Counted from the first letter of the stretch, positions 10,307 to 18,961 are shown. The stretch: DNA of 64,000 bases from Alloyangia pacifica (GCF_020524285.1 NZ_JAIVKX010000003.1:1-64000), one strand, 5' to 3'. Numbers and translations are program-made. The notes: generated by a model from the letters alone, not told the origin.

Positions 10307-10894
10307 TCAGCTCATCTCACGCAGGCGCGCGACGTAGCGCGCCATGGTGTCGATCTCGAGGTTCACCTTGTCACCCAACTTCACGCCGCCCCAGGTGGTC
10401 ACCTCCTTGGTGTGCGGGATGAAGTTGATGCCGAAGGTGGTGCCCTGCACCTCGTTGACCGTCAGCGAAGTGCCGTTGAGCGCCACCGAGCCCTTCGGCG
10501 CGATGAACTTCGCCAGCTCGTCCGGCGCGCGGAGCTGCACGCGGGTGCTGTCGCCCTCGTCCTGGATCGAGACCACCTCGGCGAGCCCGTCCACATGCCC
10601 CGACACGATATGCCCGCCCAGCTCGTCGCCGACCTTCAAGGCGCGTTCGAGGTTGACCCGCTTGCCCGCCTCCCAGGTGCCGAGGTTGGTCTTCGACAGG
10701 GTCTCGGCGCTGATTTGCACGTCGAACCAATCCTCGCCCAGCGTGACCACGGTCAGGCAGACGCCGTCGCAGGCGATGGAGGCGCCGATCTCGATGCCCG
10801 CGGTGTCATAGGCGGTGCCGATGCGCGCGGTCAGGTCGCCCGCCTGCTCGAGCGCCCGGATTTCCCCCATGTCGGTGACGATGCCGGTGAACAT
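10307..10894 (-). CDS. ribE: Riboflavin synthase, alpha chain
   Basis: This 195-residue trimeric enzyme dismutates two 6,7-dimethyl-8-ribityllumazines to riboflavin. The two tandem lumazine-binding barrels are visible: MFTGIVTDMGEIR with IACDGVCLTVV in the first half, and GHIVSGHVDGLAEV with VALNGTSLTVNEV in the second. The start MFTGIV fixes the N-terminus at 10894. No other rib gene is adjacent, and no FMN riboswitch is evident in the 155 bp upstream. Confidence 0.96.
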   Translation of the reverse strand: MFTGIVTDMGEIRALEQAGDLTARIGTAYDTAGIEIGASIACDGVCLTVVTLGEDWFDVQISAETLSKTNLGTWEAGKRVNLERALKVGDELGGHIVSGHVDGLAEVVSIQDEGDSTRVQLRAPDELAKFIAPKGSVALNGTSLTVNEVQGTTFGINFIPHTKEVTTWGGVKLGDKVNLEIDTMARYVARLREMS

Positions 10895-11049
10895 CTGCAA
10901 ATCCTCTCGCTGACCCCGAGCCACCTTGCGCGCCGCTGCGTGCTGGTCACGGGCCTTATTTTAGTCAAATACTGCCGCTAGGGAGGGCCACCGGACCGAA
11001 GAGCCGGGCGCCAACCCCTTACGAGTAGGCCGATCCTTAACGAGTGCCC

Positions 11050-12360
11050 ATGTCCAAGGCAACCGCAGAGCAAACAGCCGCGCAGCCGCGCCGCGTCTTC
11101 CTCTTCCTGCAGGGGCCGCACGGGCCGTTCTTTCATCGCCTCGGCGCCATGCTGCGCCGCACCGGCGCCGAGGTCTGGCGGGTCGGCTTCAACGCCGGCG
11201 ACCGCGCCTTCTGGTTCCACGGCGAGAGCTACCTGCCCTACAACGGCACCCCCGAGGACTGGCCCACCCGCTTCGCCGTCCTGCTCGACGAGAAGCGCGT
11301 CACCGACCTCGTGCTCTACGGCGATACACGTGGCATCCACGCCGAGGCGGTGGCCGAGGCCCGCCGCCGCGGGCTGCGCATCCATGTCTTCGAGGAAGGC
11401 TACATGCGCCCCTACTGGGTGACCTACGAGCGTGGCGGTGCCAATGGCCACTCGCGGCTGATGCAGATGGGTGTGCCCGACATGCGCGAGGCGCTCGAAC
11501 GGTCGGACATGGAAGCCCCCCTGCCCCCCGGCCACTGGGGCGACATGCGCCAGCACATCTTCTACGGCGCGCTCTACCATTGGTTCGTGATGTTTCGGAA
11601 CGGCGACTACCGCAGCTTCCGCGCCCACCGCGACCTGCCCGTGGCGCGCGAGTTCCAGCTCTACCTGCGGCGCCTGCTGCTGATGCCGCTGACCCGGATC
11701 GAGCGCGCCGTCGAGACCCTGCGCGTCCGCCGCGGCGGCTACCCGTATCACCTCGTGCTGCTGCAGCTCGAGCATGACTCCAGCTTCCGGAAGCATTCAC
11801 CCTTCGAGAGCATGGCCGAGTTCGTCGAGCTCGTTCTGGAAGGCTTCGCCGAGGGCGCGCCGGGCCATCATCACCTGGTGTTCAAGGCGCACCCGCTGGA
11901 GAATGGTCAGCTGCCGCTGCGCCGGATGATCGCCGAGGCCGCCCGCCGCCTCGGCATCGCGGAGCGGGTGCATTTCGTCCCCGGCGGCAAGCTGGCGAAA
12001 CTGCTCGACGACGCGCGCAGCGCGGTGACGGTGAATTCCACCGCCGGTCAACAGGTGCTCTGGCGCGGCATTCCGCTCCGGACCTTCGGCCGCGCGGTCT
12101 ATGCCAAGCCCGAGTTCGTCTCCGACCAGCCGCTGCCCGAGTTCTTCGCGCAAGCCACCCGCCCCGACAGCCGGGCCTACAAGGACTATCGGAGGTATCT
12201 GCTTGAAACCAGCCAGATTCCCGGCGGATTCTATGCCTCGCGCGGGCGCAGACAACTTCTGCGGCAGGTGGTCGACATGATGCTCTCGCCACACGATCCT
12301 TACGACGCGCTGCGCAACGGGACCGCGGCGCCACGGCAACAGTTGCGGCTGGTCCGCTGA
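11050..12360 (+). CDS. kpsS: Capsule polysaccharide Kdo-transferase KpsS
   Basis: A 436-residue KpsS-family protein. In group 2 capsule systems KpsS adds the first Kdo to phosphatidylglycerol, starting the poly-Kdo linker that anchors the capsule. Family blocks include RRVFLFLQGPHGPFFHRLG, the HVFEEGYMRPYWVTYE motif and the late AVTVNSTAGQQVLWRGIP block. No signal peptide, consistent with a cytosolic enzyme. The ATG at 11050 is chosen; a GTG six bases earlier is equally possible because neither has a clear ribosome site. It heads the kpsS-export lipoprotein-kpsC set. Confidence 0.93.
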   Translation: MSKATAEQTAAQPRRVFLFLQGPHGPFFHRLGAMLRRTGAEVWRVGFNAGDRAFWFHGESYLPYNGTPEDWPTRFAVLLDEKRVTDLVLYGDTRGIHAEAVAEARRRGLRIHVFEEGYMRPYWVTYERGGANGHSRLMQMGVPDMREALERSDMEAPLPPGHWGDMRQHIFYGALYHWFVMFRNGDYRSFRAHRDLPVAREFQLYLRRLLLMPLTRIERAVETLRVRRGGYPYHLVLLQLEHDSSFRKHSPFESMAEFVELVLEGFAEGAPGHHHLVFKAHPLENGQLPLRRMIAEAARRLGIAERVHFVPGGKLAKLLDDARSAVTVNSTAGQQVLWRGIPLRTFGRAVYAKPEFVSDQPLPEFFAQATRPDSRAYKDYRRYLLETSQIPGGFYASRGRRQLLRQVVDMMLSPHDPYDALRNGTAAPRQQLRLVR

Positions 12361-12455
12361 CCCTGCGCCAAGGCCGGACTCGCTTTTGAAACCGCATTTC
12401 CGTACCTTACGCAAAAAACCTGAGGCAGATAAGAACAGGTCGAGGAGACCGAGCC

Positions 12456-13598
12456 GTGAAACAGTCCCGCTCCCGATGGGCGAAATCCGCCGCCCTTCTG
12501 GCCGCAGTGTCGATTCTGGCATCCTGCGCCCTGCCGCGCGTCGGTCCCAACAAGGATGAAATCTACTCCGGTTCCGTGATGCGCGAGGGCGATGCCTTCA
12601 TCGTCACCGTGAACGACCGGGTGACCCGTGCCACCGCCGTCGTGCCCGCGCTCGGCTTTTCCGACCAGTTCCAGGGTGCCGGTGTCCTCGGCTCCGACAC
12701 CATCCAGCCCGGCGACACGCTCGGCCTGACGATCTGGGAAAACGTCGACGACGGGCTGCTGGCCGCCGCCGAGACCAATGCCACCGCGCTCGAAGAGGTG
12801 CAGGTGGATGGCTCGGGCTTCATCTTCGTGCCCTACGCGGGCCGTATCAAGGCCTCGGGCAACTCGCCCGAGACCGTGCGCCGGATCATCACCGAGAAGC
12901 TCCAGGACCAGACCCCCGACCCGCAGGTCGAGGTGCGCCGCCTTGCCGGTGACGGCTCGACCGTCAGCCTCGTCGGCGCGGTCGGTGGCCAGGGCGTCTA
13001 CGCCATCGAGCGCCCGACCCGCACGCTGTCGTCGATGCTGGCCCGCGCTGGCGGCATCACCATCGAGCCCGAGATCGCCCAGATCACCGTCCTGCGCGGC
13101 GGCAACCAGGGCAAGATCTGGTTCCAGGACCTCTACAAGAACCCGCGCTACGACATCGCCCTGCGCGGCGGCGACCGCATCCTCGTCGAGGAGGACACCC
13201 GCGCCTTCACCGCGCTCGGCGCCACCGGCACCCAGGCCCGCGTGCCCTTCGAGACGCAGACGCTCTCGGCGGTCGAGGCCATCGCGCAGGTCGGCGGGCT
13301 GGTGCCCTCGGCCTCGGACCCGACCGGTGTCTTCGTGTTCCGCAACGAGCCCGCCGACATTGCCAACCAGGTGCTCGGCCGCAGCGATCTGATCGGCGCG
13401 CAGCGCATGGTCTACGTGCTCGACCTGACCAAGCCCAACGGCATGTTCATGGCGCGCGACTTCGTGGTGCGCGACCAGGACACGCTCTACGTCACCGAGG
13501 CGCCCTACGCCCAGTGGAGCAAGGCGATCACCTCGCTGACCGGCACGCTGACCGCCATCGCCACCGTCTCCACCGTCCGCGACGCCGTGGCCAACTGA
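12456..13598 (+). CDS. Polysaccharide export outer-membrane lipoprotein (Wza/KpsD-like)
   Basis: A 380-residue outer-membrane exporter. A signal peptide ends in the lipobox LASC with lipidated Cys24. The polysaccharide-export domain begins around TIQPGDTLGLTIWENVDDG, followed by SLBB-type repeats (VSLVGAVGGQGVYAIERPTRTLSSMLARAGGI and a second AVEAIAQVGGLVPSASDPTGVFVFR). It forms the multimeric channel through which capsule polymer leaves the cell. It lies between kpsS and kpsC, as expected for an ABC-dependent capsule pathway. Confidence 0.92.
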   Translation: MKQSRSRWAKSAALLAAVSILASCALPRVGPNKDEIYSGSVMREGDAFIVTVNDRVTRATAVVPALGFSDQFQGAGVLGSDTIQPGDTLGLTIWENVDDGLLAAAETNATALEEVQVDGSGFIFVPYAGRIKASGNSPETVRRIITEKLQDQTPDPQVEVRRLAGDGSTVSLVGAVGGQGVYAIERPTRTLSSMLARAGGITIEPEIAQITVLRGGNQGKIWFQDLYKNPRYDIALRGGDRILVEEDTRAFTALGATGTQARVPFETQTLSAVEAIAQVGGLVPSASDPTGVFVFRNEPADIANQVLGRSDLIGAQRMVYVLDLTKPNGMFMARDFVVRDQDTLYVTEAPYAQWSKAITSLTGTLTAIATVSTVRDAVAN

Positions 13599-13612
13599 CC
13601 AAGGACAAGGCC

Positions 13613-15640
13613 CTGAATAATCATAACGAGGGACAGGGCAGCGCCGGGGGAGAAATCCCCCGGCGTCTCTATGTCTACACCGGCGGATTTCTCACGCAGC
13701 CCCGGCTGAGGCGGATGCTGGCGCTGGCGGGATGGAAGATCTCGCTCGGGCGCCCCGCGGCGCAGGATCACGTCGGCGTCTGGGGCAAGTCGCCCTATGC
13801 CGCGCGGGGCGAGGCGATGGCGGCGCGCAGCGGCGCCTCCCTGCTGCGGGTCGAGGACGCCTTCCTGCGCTCGCTGCACCCGGGCCGGAAGGGCGAGCCG
13901 CCGCTGGGCCTGCTGCTCGACCGGACCGGCGTACATTTCGACGCAAGCACGCCGTCGGATCTGGAAACGCTGCTCGCCACCCATCCGCTCGACGACCACG
14001 CCCTGCTGCAGCGCGCCCGCGGCGGCATTGCCCGGCTGCGCGAGGCACATCTGACCAAATACACCGGCTTCGATCCCGCGCAGCCGGTGCCCGAGCCCGG
14101 CTACGTGCTGGTCATCGACCAGACGCAGGGTGACGCCTCGGTCCGCGCCTCGGACGGCGACCGCAACCGCTTCCTCGAGATGCTCTACTGGGCGCAGGAG
14201 GAGAACCCCGGCGCGCGCATCGTGATCAAGACCCATCCCGAGACCGCGCAGGGCCTGCGGTCGGGGCATTTCAACCCAGAGGACGCGCAGGGGCCGGTCA
14301 GCCTCTGCTCCGATCCCGTCTCGCCCTGGGCGCTGCTCGAGGGCGCGGTGGCGGTCTACACGCTCAACTCGCAGATGGGCTTCGAGGCGATCCTCGCCGG
14401 GCACCGGCCCCGCGTCTTCGGCACGCCCTTCTACGCCGGATGGGGGCTGACGCAGGACGAGATGCCACTGCCCCGACGGGGCCGCAGCCTCACCCGCGCG
14501 CAGCTCTTTGCCGCGGCGATGATCCTCTATCCCACCTGGTACGACCCCTGCCGAGATGCGCTCTGCCGCTTCGAGGACGCGCTCGGCGCGCTCGAGGCGC
14601 AGACCCGGACCTGGCGCGAGGACCACCTTGGCTGGGTCGCCTCGGGCATGCGGATGTGGAAGCGGGGCGCGCTGCAGGGCTTCTTCGGCGGCCAGAAAGG
14701 GATGGTCTTCGCAGAGGGCACCGCCGCCGAGCGCAAGGCTGCACAGACGGGCCGCCGCCACATGGCCTGGGCGGGCAAGGCCGAGGGGGATGCGGTGCGT
14801 GTCGAAGATGGCTTCCTGCGCTCGCGCGGGCTGGGCGCCGAGCTGGTACCGCCGCTGTCGCTGGTGCTCGACGATCTGGGCATCTACTACGATCCGTCTC
14901 GGCCGTCCCGGCTGGAGCACATCATCGCGCAGAGTCCCGAGCTGCGCCCCGACCAGCAGGACCGCACGCAGCGGCTGATCGAGCGGCTGACCGGCGCCGG
15001 GCTGACCAAGTACAACCTCGGCAGCGCCCCGCCCGCCCTGCCCGAGGGACATCGCATCCTTGTCGTCGGGCAGGTCGAGGACGACGCCTCGATCCGCCGC
15101 GGCAGCCCCGACATTCAGAGCAACGCCGCACTGCTTGCCCGGGCGCGCGCCGAGAACCCCGACGCCCTGCTGCTGTGGAAGCCGCACCCGGACGTCAGCG
15201 CCGGGCTGCGCAAGGGCACGGTCGAGCGCCCGGAGCAATGGGCCGATCTCACTGTCGAGGGCGCGGACATGGGCGCTCTGCTGCGTGGGGTGCAGGAAGT
15301 CTGGACCATGACCTCGCTCACCGGCTTCGAGGCGCTGCTGCGCGGCCTGCCCGTCACCACGCTCGGCGCGCCCTTCTACGCGGGCTGGGGGCTGACGCGC
15401 GATCTCGGGCCGGTCCCGGCGCGGCGCCTCGCGGGGCAGCGTCCCACGCTCGAGGCCCTCGTGCACGCGACGCTCATTGCCTACCCGCGCTACCGGGATC
15501 CGGTGAGCGGCCTGCCCTGCACGGTGGAGGTCATCGCGGACCGGCTGGAACGCGGCACGATCCCCCGCCCCGGCCTGTCCAACCGGCTGCTGTCGAAACT
15601 GCAGGGGGTGTTCGCCTCGCAGGCCCATCTCTGGCGCTGA
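13613..15640 (+). CDS. kpsC: Capsule polysaccharide Kdo-transferase KpsC (probable CTG start)
   Basis: KpsC extends the beta-Kdo linker of group 2 capsules with two different Kdo-transferase modules. The two halves are visible as repeats: VEDAFLRSLHPG with GFEAILAGHRPRVFGTPFYAGWGLT in the first, and VEDGFLRSRGLGAE with GFEALLRGLPVTTLGAPFYAGWGLT in the second. The start is unusual. The conserved N-terminus RRLYVYTGGFLTQ has no in-frame ATG, GTG or TTG close before it. The best candidate is CTG at 13613, 8 bases after AAGGA. A GTG at 13514 would overlap the upstream gene by 85 bases with implausible sequence, and the ATG at 13715 would cut off conserved residues. Confidence 0.9.
   Translation: MNNHNEGQGSAGGEIPRRLYVYTGGFLTQPRLRRMLALAGWKISLGRPAAQDHVGVWGKSPYAARGEAMAARSGASLLRVEDAFLRSLHPGRKGEPPLGLLLDRTGVHFDASTPSDLETLLATHPLDDHALLQRARGGIARLREAHLTKYTGFDPAQPVPEPGYVLVIDQTQGDASVRASDGDRNRFLEMLYWAQEENPGARIVIKTHPETAQGLRSGHFNPEDAQGPVSLCSDPVSPWALLEGAVAVYTLNSQMGFEAILAGHRPRVFGTPFYAGWGLTQDEMPLPRRGRSLTRAQLFAAAMILYPTWYDPCRDALCRFEDALGALEAQTRTWREDHLGWVASGMRMWKRGALQGFFGGQKGMVFAEGTAAERKAAQTGRRHMAWAGKAEGDAVRVEDGFLRSRGLGAELVPPLSLVLDDLGIYYDPSRPSRLEHIIAQSPELRPDQQDRTQRLIERLTGAGLTKYNLGSAPPALPEGHRILVVGQVEDDASIRRGSPDIQSNAALLARARAENPDALLLWKPHPDVSAGLRKGTVERPEQWADLTVEGADMGALLRGVQEVWTMTSLTGFEALLRGLPVTTLGAPFYAGWGLTRDLGPVPARRLAGQRPTLEALVHATLIAYPRYRDPVSGLPCTVEVIADRLERGTIPRPGLSNRLLSKLQGVFASQAHLWR
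13642..13665 (+). promoter_or_regulatory. 10-bp hairpin with GAAA tetraloop at kpsC 5' end
   Basis: CGCCGGGGGA (13642-13651) pairs perfectly with 13656-13665 around a GAAA (GNRA) tetraloop. It falls about ten codons into kpsC as annotated from CTG, close to the conserved start region. It could modulate initiation or read-through from the export gene upstream. No T-run follows. The structure is certain from sequence; its function is inferred. Confidence 0.45.
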
Positions 15641-15666
15641 GGCGCCGGGCCCATCTCTGGCGCTGA
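15622..15666 (+). repeat. 19-bp direct repeat duplicating the kpsC stop region
   Basis: GGCCCATCTCTGGCGCTGA occurs at 15622-15640, as the last codons and stop of kpsC, and again at 15648-15666 after a 7-base spacer. It looks like a small tandem duplication of the gene end, perhaps by replication slippage. The second copy is non-coding. Confidence 0.85.
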
Positions 15667-15703
15667 CAAGCGCAGGCCCCGTCCCGGGCGGCGCGTCTGG
15701 CGC

Positions 15704-16498
15704 TCAGCGCCGCGCGCGCAGCGCCCCGAGGCTCGCGGTCACCGCGAAGATCAGCGTCGCGGCGCAGACCATGCTCGGCCCGGCGGGCGTGTCGAAGAGC
15801 AGCGCGCCCTCCAGCCCCGCCAGCGCCGAGACCCCGCCAATTCCCGCCGCCGTCAGCGCCATCGCCTCGGGCGTGCGGGCAAAGGGCCGGGCCGCCGCCG
15901 CCGGGATCAGCAGCATCGCCCCGATGAGCAGCACGCCCACCACCTTGATCGCCACCGCCACGGTCAGCGCCAGCGCCACGGTCAGCACCCGGCTCTCGAG
16001 CCGCGGGTCGATGCCGCTGGCGTGGGCGAGGTCGGGCGAGAGCGTTGCGGTGAGCAGCGCCTGCCAGCGCCAGAGCAGCAGCGCCAGCACCAGCGCCGCG
16101 CCGCCCCAGATCACCAGAAGATCGCTTTTCGTCACCGCGAGGATGTCGCCGAAGAGATAGGCCGAGAGGTCGAGCCGCGCGCCGGGCACGAAGGTGATCG
16201 CCACGAGGCCGATCGCCAGCGCGCCATGCGCCAGAACGCCGAGCACCGTGTCGATGCCGAGCCCGCGCTCGCTCAGCGCGCCGACCAGCACCGCCATGAC
16301 CAGCGCCACGAAGAGCGTCCCGGCAAAGACCGGCAGGGACAGCGCCAGCGAGAGCGCCACGCCGAGGATCGCCGCATGGGCGGTGGCATCGCCGAAATTG
16401 GCCATCCGCCGCCACGACACGAAGCAGCCGAGCGGCGCCGCGGCGAGCGCAAGGCCGAGCCCCGCCAGCGCCGCGCGTACAAGGAAATCGTCCAGCAT
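15704..16498 (-). CDS. znuB: Zinc ABC transporter permease ZnuB
   Basis: A 264-residue integral membrane protein with seven to eight hydrophobic segments, forming the transmembrane channel of the ZnuABC zinc importer. Family signatures are the early WRRMANFGDATAHAAILGVA and the middle VKVVGVLLIGAMLLIPAAAAR-type block (here IKVVGVLLIGAMLLIPAAA). Its start overlaps the znuC stop by ATGA, so it is translated with znuC from the zur-side transcript. Confidence 0.95.
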   Translation of the reverse strand: MLDDFLVRAALAGLGLALAAAPLGCFVSWRRMANFGDATAHAAILGVALSLALSLPVFAGTLFVALVMAVLVGALSERGLGIDTVLGVLAHGALAIGLVAITFVPGARLDLSAYLFGDILAVTKSDLLVIWGGAALVLALLLWRWQALLTATLSPDLAHASGIDPRLESRVLTVALALTVAVAIKVVGVLLIGAMLLIPAAAARPFARTPEAMALTAAGIGGVSALAGLEGALLFDTPAGPSMVCAATLIFAVTASLGALRARR

Positions 16499-17277
16499 CA
16501 GTGCCCGTGTCCCGCGTGATCGTGATGGGAATGGTCATGACCGTGGTCATGCGCGTGATCGTGGCCGTGGTCGTGCGTATGGGTGTGCTCGTGCCGGTAG
16601 AGCGCCAGCGCGCCATGGGTGCCGGTGCCGAAGAGCGCCCGGTATTCCGCCGCCTGCGCAACCGTTTCGGGGTGGCCCTGGCAGCAGACGTGGCCGTTGA
16701 GGCAGACCACACGGTCGCTCGCGCTCATCACCACGTGCAGCTCGTGGCTGACCATGACCACCGCGCAGCCGAGCCGCGCGCGGATTTGCTCGATCTGCCG
16801 GTAGAAGGCCGCGGAGCCCGGCTGGTCGAGGCCCTGCGTCGGCTCGTCGAGCAGCAGCACCTCGGGTTTGCCGAGGATCGCCCGCGCCAGCAGCACGCGC
16901 TGGAACTGCCCGCCCGAGAGGCCCGACATGGGGCGCCCCTCCAGTGCCCCCGCCCCGGCCTCCTCCAAGGCCGCGCGGCCCTCGGCGCGGCTGATCCGAT
17001 GCGGCAGCGACAGGAAGCGCGCCACGGTCAGCGGCAAGGTGGCGTCGATCTGCAGCTTCTGCGGCACGTAGCCGAGCCGCAGCCCCGGCTTGCGCGTCAC
17101 CTTGCCCGCCTGCGGCTTCACCGCGCCGATCAGCGTGCGCAGCAGCGTCGACTTGCCCGAGCCGTTCGGCCCTACGATGGTGACGATCTCTCCGGGGTCG
17201 ACGTGGAAATCCACGCCCTGCAGCACCGGGTGCTCGCCCAGCGTGACCTGCAGGCCGCGCGCCTCGATCAGCTTCAT
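16498..17277 (-). CDS. znuC: Zinc ABC transporter ATPase ZnuC with His-rich tail
   Basis: A 259-residue ABC ATPase powering zinc import. Walker A is GPNGSGKST, the signature is LSGGQFQRV, Walker B is VLLLDEPTQGLD, and the switch His is in VSHELHVV. After residue ~225 there is a tail of alternating His-Asp/Gly/Thr units ending HAGHGH, which should bind zinc on the cytoplasmic side. The start MKLIEARG forms ATGA with the zur stop codon. Gene order zur-znuC-znuB is translationally coupled throughout. Confidence 0.95.
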   Translation of the reverse strand: MKLIEARGLQVTLGEHPVLQGVDFHVDPGEIVTIVGPNGSGKSTLLRTLIGAVKPQAGKVTRKPGLRLGYVPQKLQIDATLPLTVARFLSLPHRISRAEGRAALEEAGAGALEGRPMSGLSGGQFQRVLLARAILGKPEVLLLDEPTQGLDQPGSAAFYRQIEQIRARLGCAVVMVSHELHVVMSASDRVVCLNGHVCCQGHPETVAQAAEYRALFGTGTHGALALYRHEHTHTHDHGHDHAHDHGHDHSHHDHAGHGH

Positions 17278-17765
17278 GCGCGCGCCCCGCGGCATTGCGG
17301 GCAGAGCCCCTCGGCCTCGACGACCATGCGCTCAAGCGCGAAATCCAGCTCCTCGGCGGCGGCCCTCACCGCCTCTCCGATGCCCTGCGAGCGCATCTCG
17401 GCCACCAGCCCGCAGTCGCTGCAGAGCAGGAAGGCCGGCTTGTGCCGCTCGCCCGGATGGGCGCAGGCGACGAAGGCGTTGAGCCGCTCGATCTTATGCG
17501 CGAAGCCATTGCTGACGAGGAAGTCCAGCGCCCGGTAGACGGTCGGCGGCTGCGCCGGCTGGCCATCCTCGCGCATGGCGTCGAGCAGCTCGTAGGCGCC
17601 CATCGCCTTGTGCTTGCGCAGCAGCAGCTCGAGCACCCGGCGGCGCTGCTTGGTCAGCGACAACCCCTCGCGGGCGCAGGTGTCTTCCGCCGCCTGCAAC
17701 GCGCTTTCGCGGCAATGCGCGTGGTCGTGATGGGTGAAGCCGAGCGGATCGCTGTGCTCTGTCAT
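17274..17765 (-). CDS. zur: Zinc uptake regulator Zur (Fur family)
   Basis: A 163-residue Fur-family repressor that binds DNA when zinc-loaded. The winged-helix domain holds LSLTKQRRRVLELLLRKHKAMGAYELL and PPTVYRALDFLVSNGFAHKIE. The dimerisation half has the structural zinc pairs CSDC and CPQC plus CAHPGERH. The short His-rich N-terminus (FTHHDHAHCRE) resembles other Zur proteins. I chose the ATG at 17765; one at 17789 is possible. It is divergent from znuA across Zur-box-like sites. Confidence 0.93.
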   Translation of the reverse strand: MTEHSDPLGFTHHDHAHCRESALQAAEDTCAREGLSLTKQRRRVLELLLRKHKAMGAYELLDAMREDGQPAQPPTVYRALDFLVSNGFAHKIERLNAFVACAHPGERHKPAFLLCSDCGLVAEMRSQGIGEAVRAAAEELDFALERMVVEAEGLCPQCRGARA

Positions 17766-17826
17766 GTCGCCTGCCCTGATGTCTGACATCTCGCCCCCGT
17801 GATCGAAGACGCGGTAGATGGGGGTT

Positions 17827-17880
17827 GATATGTTATAGTGTTGCCGATATCAAGCCCGCCTATTGTTACGTTATAACATG
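17827..17880. promoter_or_regulatory. Zur-box-like sites between zur and znuA
   Basis: Two AT-rich imperfect palindromes lie in the divergent zur/znuA gap. The second is centred on the perfect palindrome GTTATAAC at 17870-17877, flanked as ACGTTATAACAT (one mismatch from full symmetry). The first (17830-17842) contains ATGTTATAGTGTT, a degenerate match to the same ATGTTATAACAT core. Alphaproteobacterial Zur operators are of the ATGTTATANNATAACAT type. These sites probably repress both transcripts when zinc is sufficient. Confidence 0.7.
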
Positions 17881-17914
17881 CTCCGATTCCGGAACCACCA
17901 CGCAAGAGGCCCCG

Positions 17915-18961
17915 ATGTACCGTTCCCTCCTCCCCGCCCTGCTGCTTGCCAGCCCCGCCTTTGCCGAGGTGCCCAAGGTGGTCACCGACATCGCCCCCGT
18001 GCAGGGGCTGGTGGCCAGCGTGATGGGCGATCTCGGCACGCCGGAGCTGCTGATTCCCGCCGGCGCCTCGCCGCACAGCCACGCGCTGAAACCCTCCGAG
18101 GCCCGCGCCCTGCAGCAGGCCGACCTGGTGTTCTGGATCGGCGAGGAGCTGAGCCCGGACCTCGCACGCAAGATCGACTCGATCGCGCAGAACGGCGCCG
18201 CGATCTCGCTCTTCGACCTGCCCGGCACCCGCCACCTCGAGGCGCGCAACGACGTGCTCTTCGCCGAGCCCGGCGCGCATGACGATCATGACCATGGTGA
18301 GCATGACGACCATGACGAGGACGCGCACGATCACGATTCGCATGACGAAGCGGCGCACGAGGATCACGGGCATGACGAACACGATCACGACGACCATGAC
18401 GATCATGACGATCACGGGCACGAGGCGGGCGGCCACCACCACGAGGGCGACGACCCGCACGCCTGGCTCTCGATCGACAATGCGTCGGCCTGGCTGACCG
18501 CGATCGCCGAGAGCCTCTCGGAGCAGGATCCGGAGAATGCGCAGACCTACGCCGCCAATGCCGAGGCCGCGCAAGCCCGTATCGCCGAGGCCCGCGCCGC
18601 GGCCGAAGCCACGCTCGCGCCGGTGCAGGACAATCATTTCGTCGTGTTCCACGACGCCTTCCAGTACTACGAGGACAGCTTCGGCCTGACGGTGCTGGGC
18701 GCGATCTCGCTCTCGGATGCCACCGCCCCCAGCCCGGCCCGGCTCGACGCGCTGCGCGATGCGCTGAGCGGCGCCGACGCCGCCTGTGTCTTCGCCGAGC
18801 CGCAATTCGACCCGCGCCTCATCGCCGCGGTGACCGAAGGCGCCGGCACCCCGGTCGCCGAGCTCGACCCGCTCGGCGCCAAGCTCGAGCCCGGCCCCGG
18901 CTTCTACCCGGCGCTGATCGAGGACATGGCGCAGCGCATCGCGACCTGCGCGGCTCAGTAA
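17915..18961 (+). CDS. znuA: Zinc ABC transporter periplasmic binding protein ZnuA
   Basis: A 348-residue periplasmic zinc receptor. A signal peptide (residues 1-17, ending SPAFA) precedes the cluster A-1 fold: TDIAPVQGLVASVMGD, GASPHSHALKPSEARALQQADLVFWIG with a zinc His, then the second-lobe VVFHDAFQYYEDSFGL. Between the lobes is a very long charged loop (about residues 122-205) of repeated His-Asp pairs that should scavenge or deliver zinc. The start at 17915 gives the signal peptide; in-frame codons upstream would fall inside the Zur sites. Confidence 0.95.
   Translation: MYRSLLPALLLASPAFAEVPKVVTDIAPVQGLVASVMGDLGTPELLIPAGASPHSHALKPSEARALQQADLVFWIGEELSPDLARKIDSIAQNGAAISLFDLPGTRHLEARNDVLFAEPGAHDDHDHGEHDDHDEDAHDHDSHDEAAHEDHGHDEHDHDDHDDHDDHGHEAGGHHHEGDDPHAWLSIDNASAWLTAIAESLSEQDPENAQTYAANAEAAQARIAEARAAAEATLAPVQDNHFVVFHDAFQYYEDSFGLTVLGAISLSDATAPSPARLDALRDALSGADAACVFAEPQFDPRLIAAVTEGAGTPVAELDPLGAKLEPGPGFYPALIEDMAQRIATCAAQ

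Noticed and set aside
10895-11049. An FMN riboswitch upstream of riboflavin synthase
   Set aside because: None of the conserved RFN core segments is present in the 155 bp.
13514-13612. Upstream GTG start for kpsC
   Set aside because: It would overlap the export lipoprotein gene by 85 bases and gives a His/Arg-rich N-terminus unlike any KpsC.
18270-18450. A repeat array in znuA
   Set aside because: The same: coding repeats of His-Asp pairs in the zinc-binding loop.
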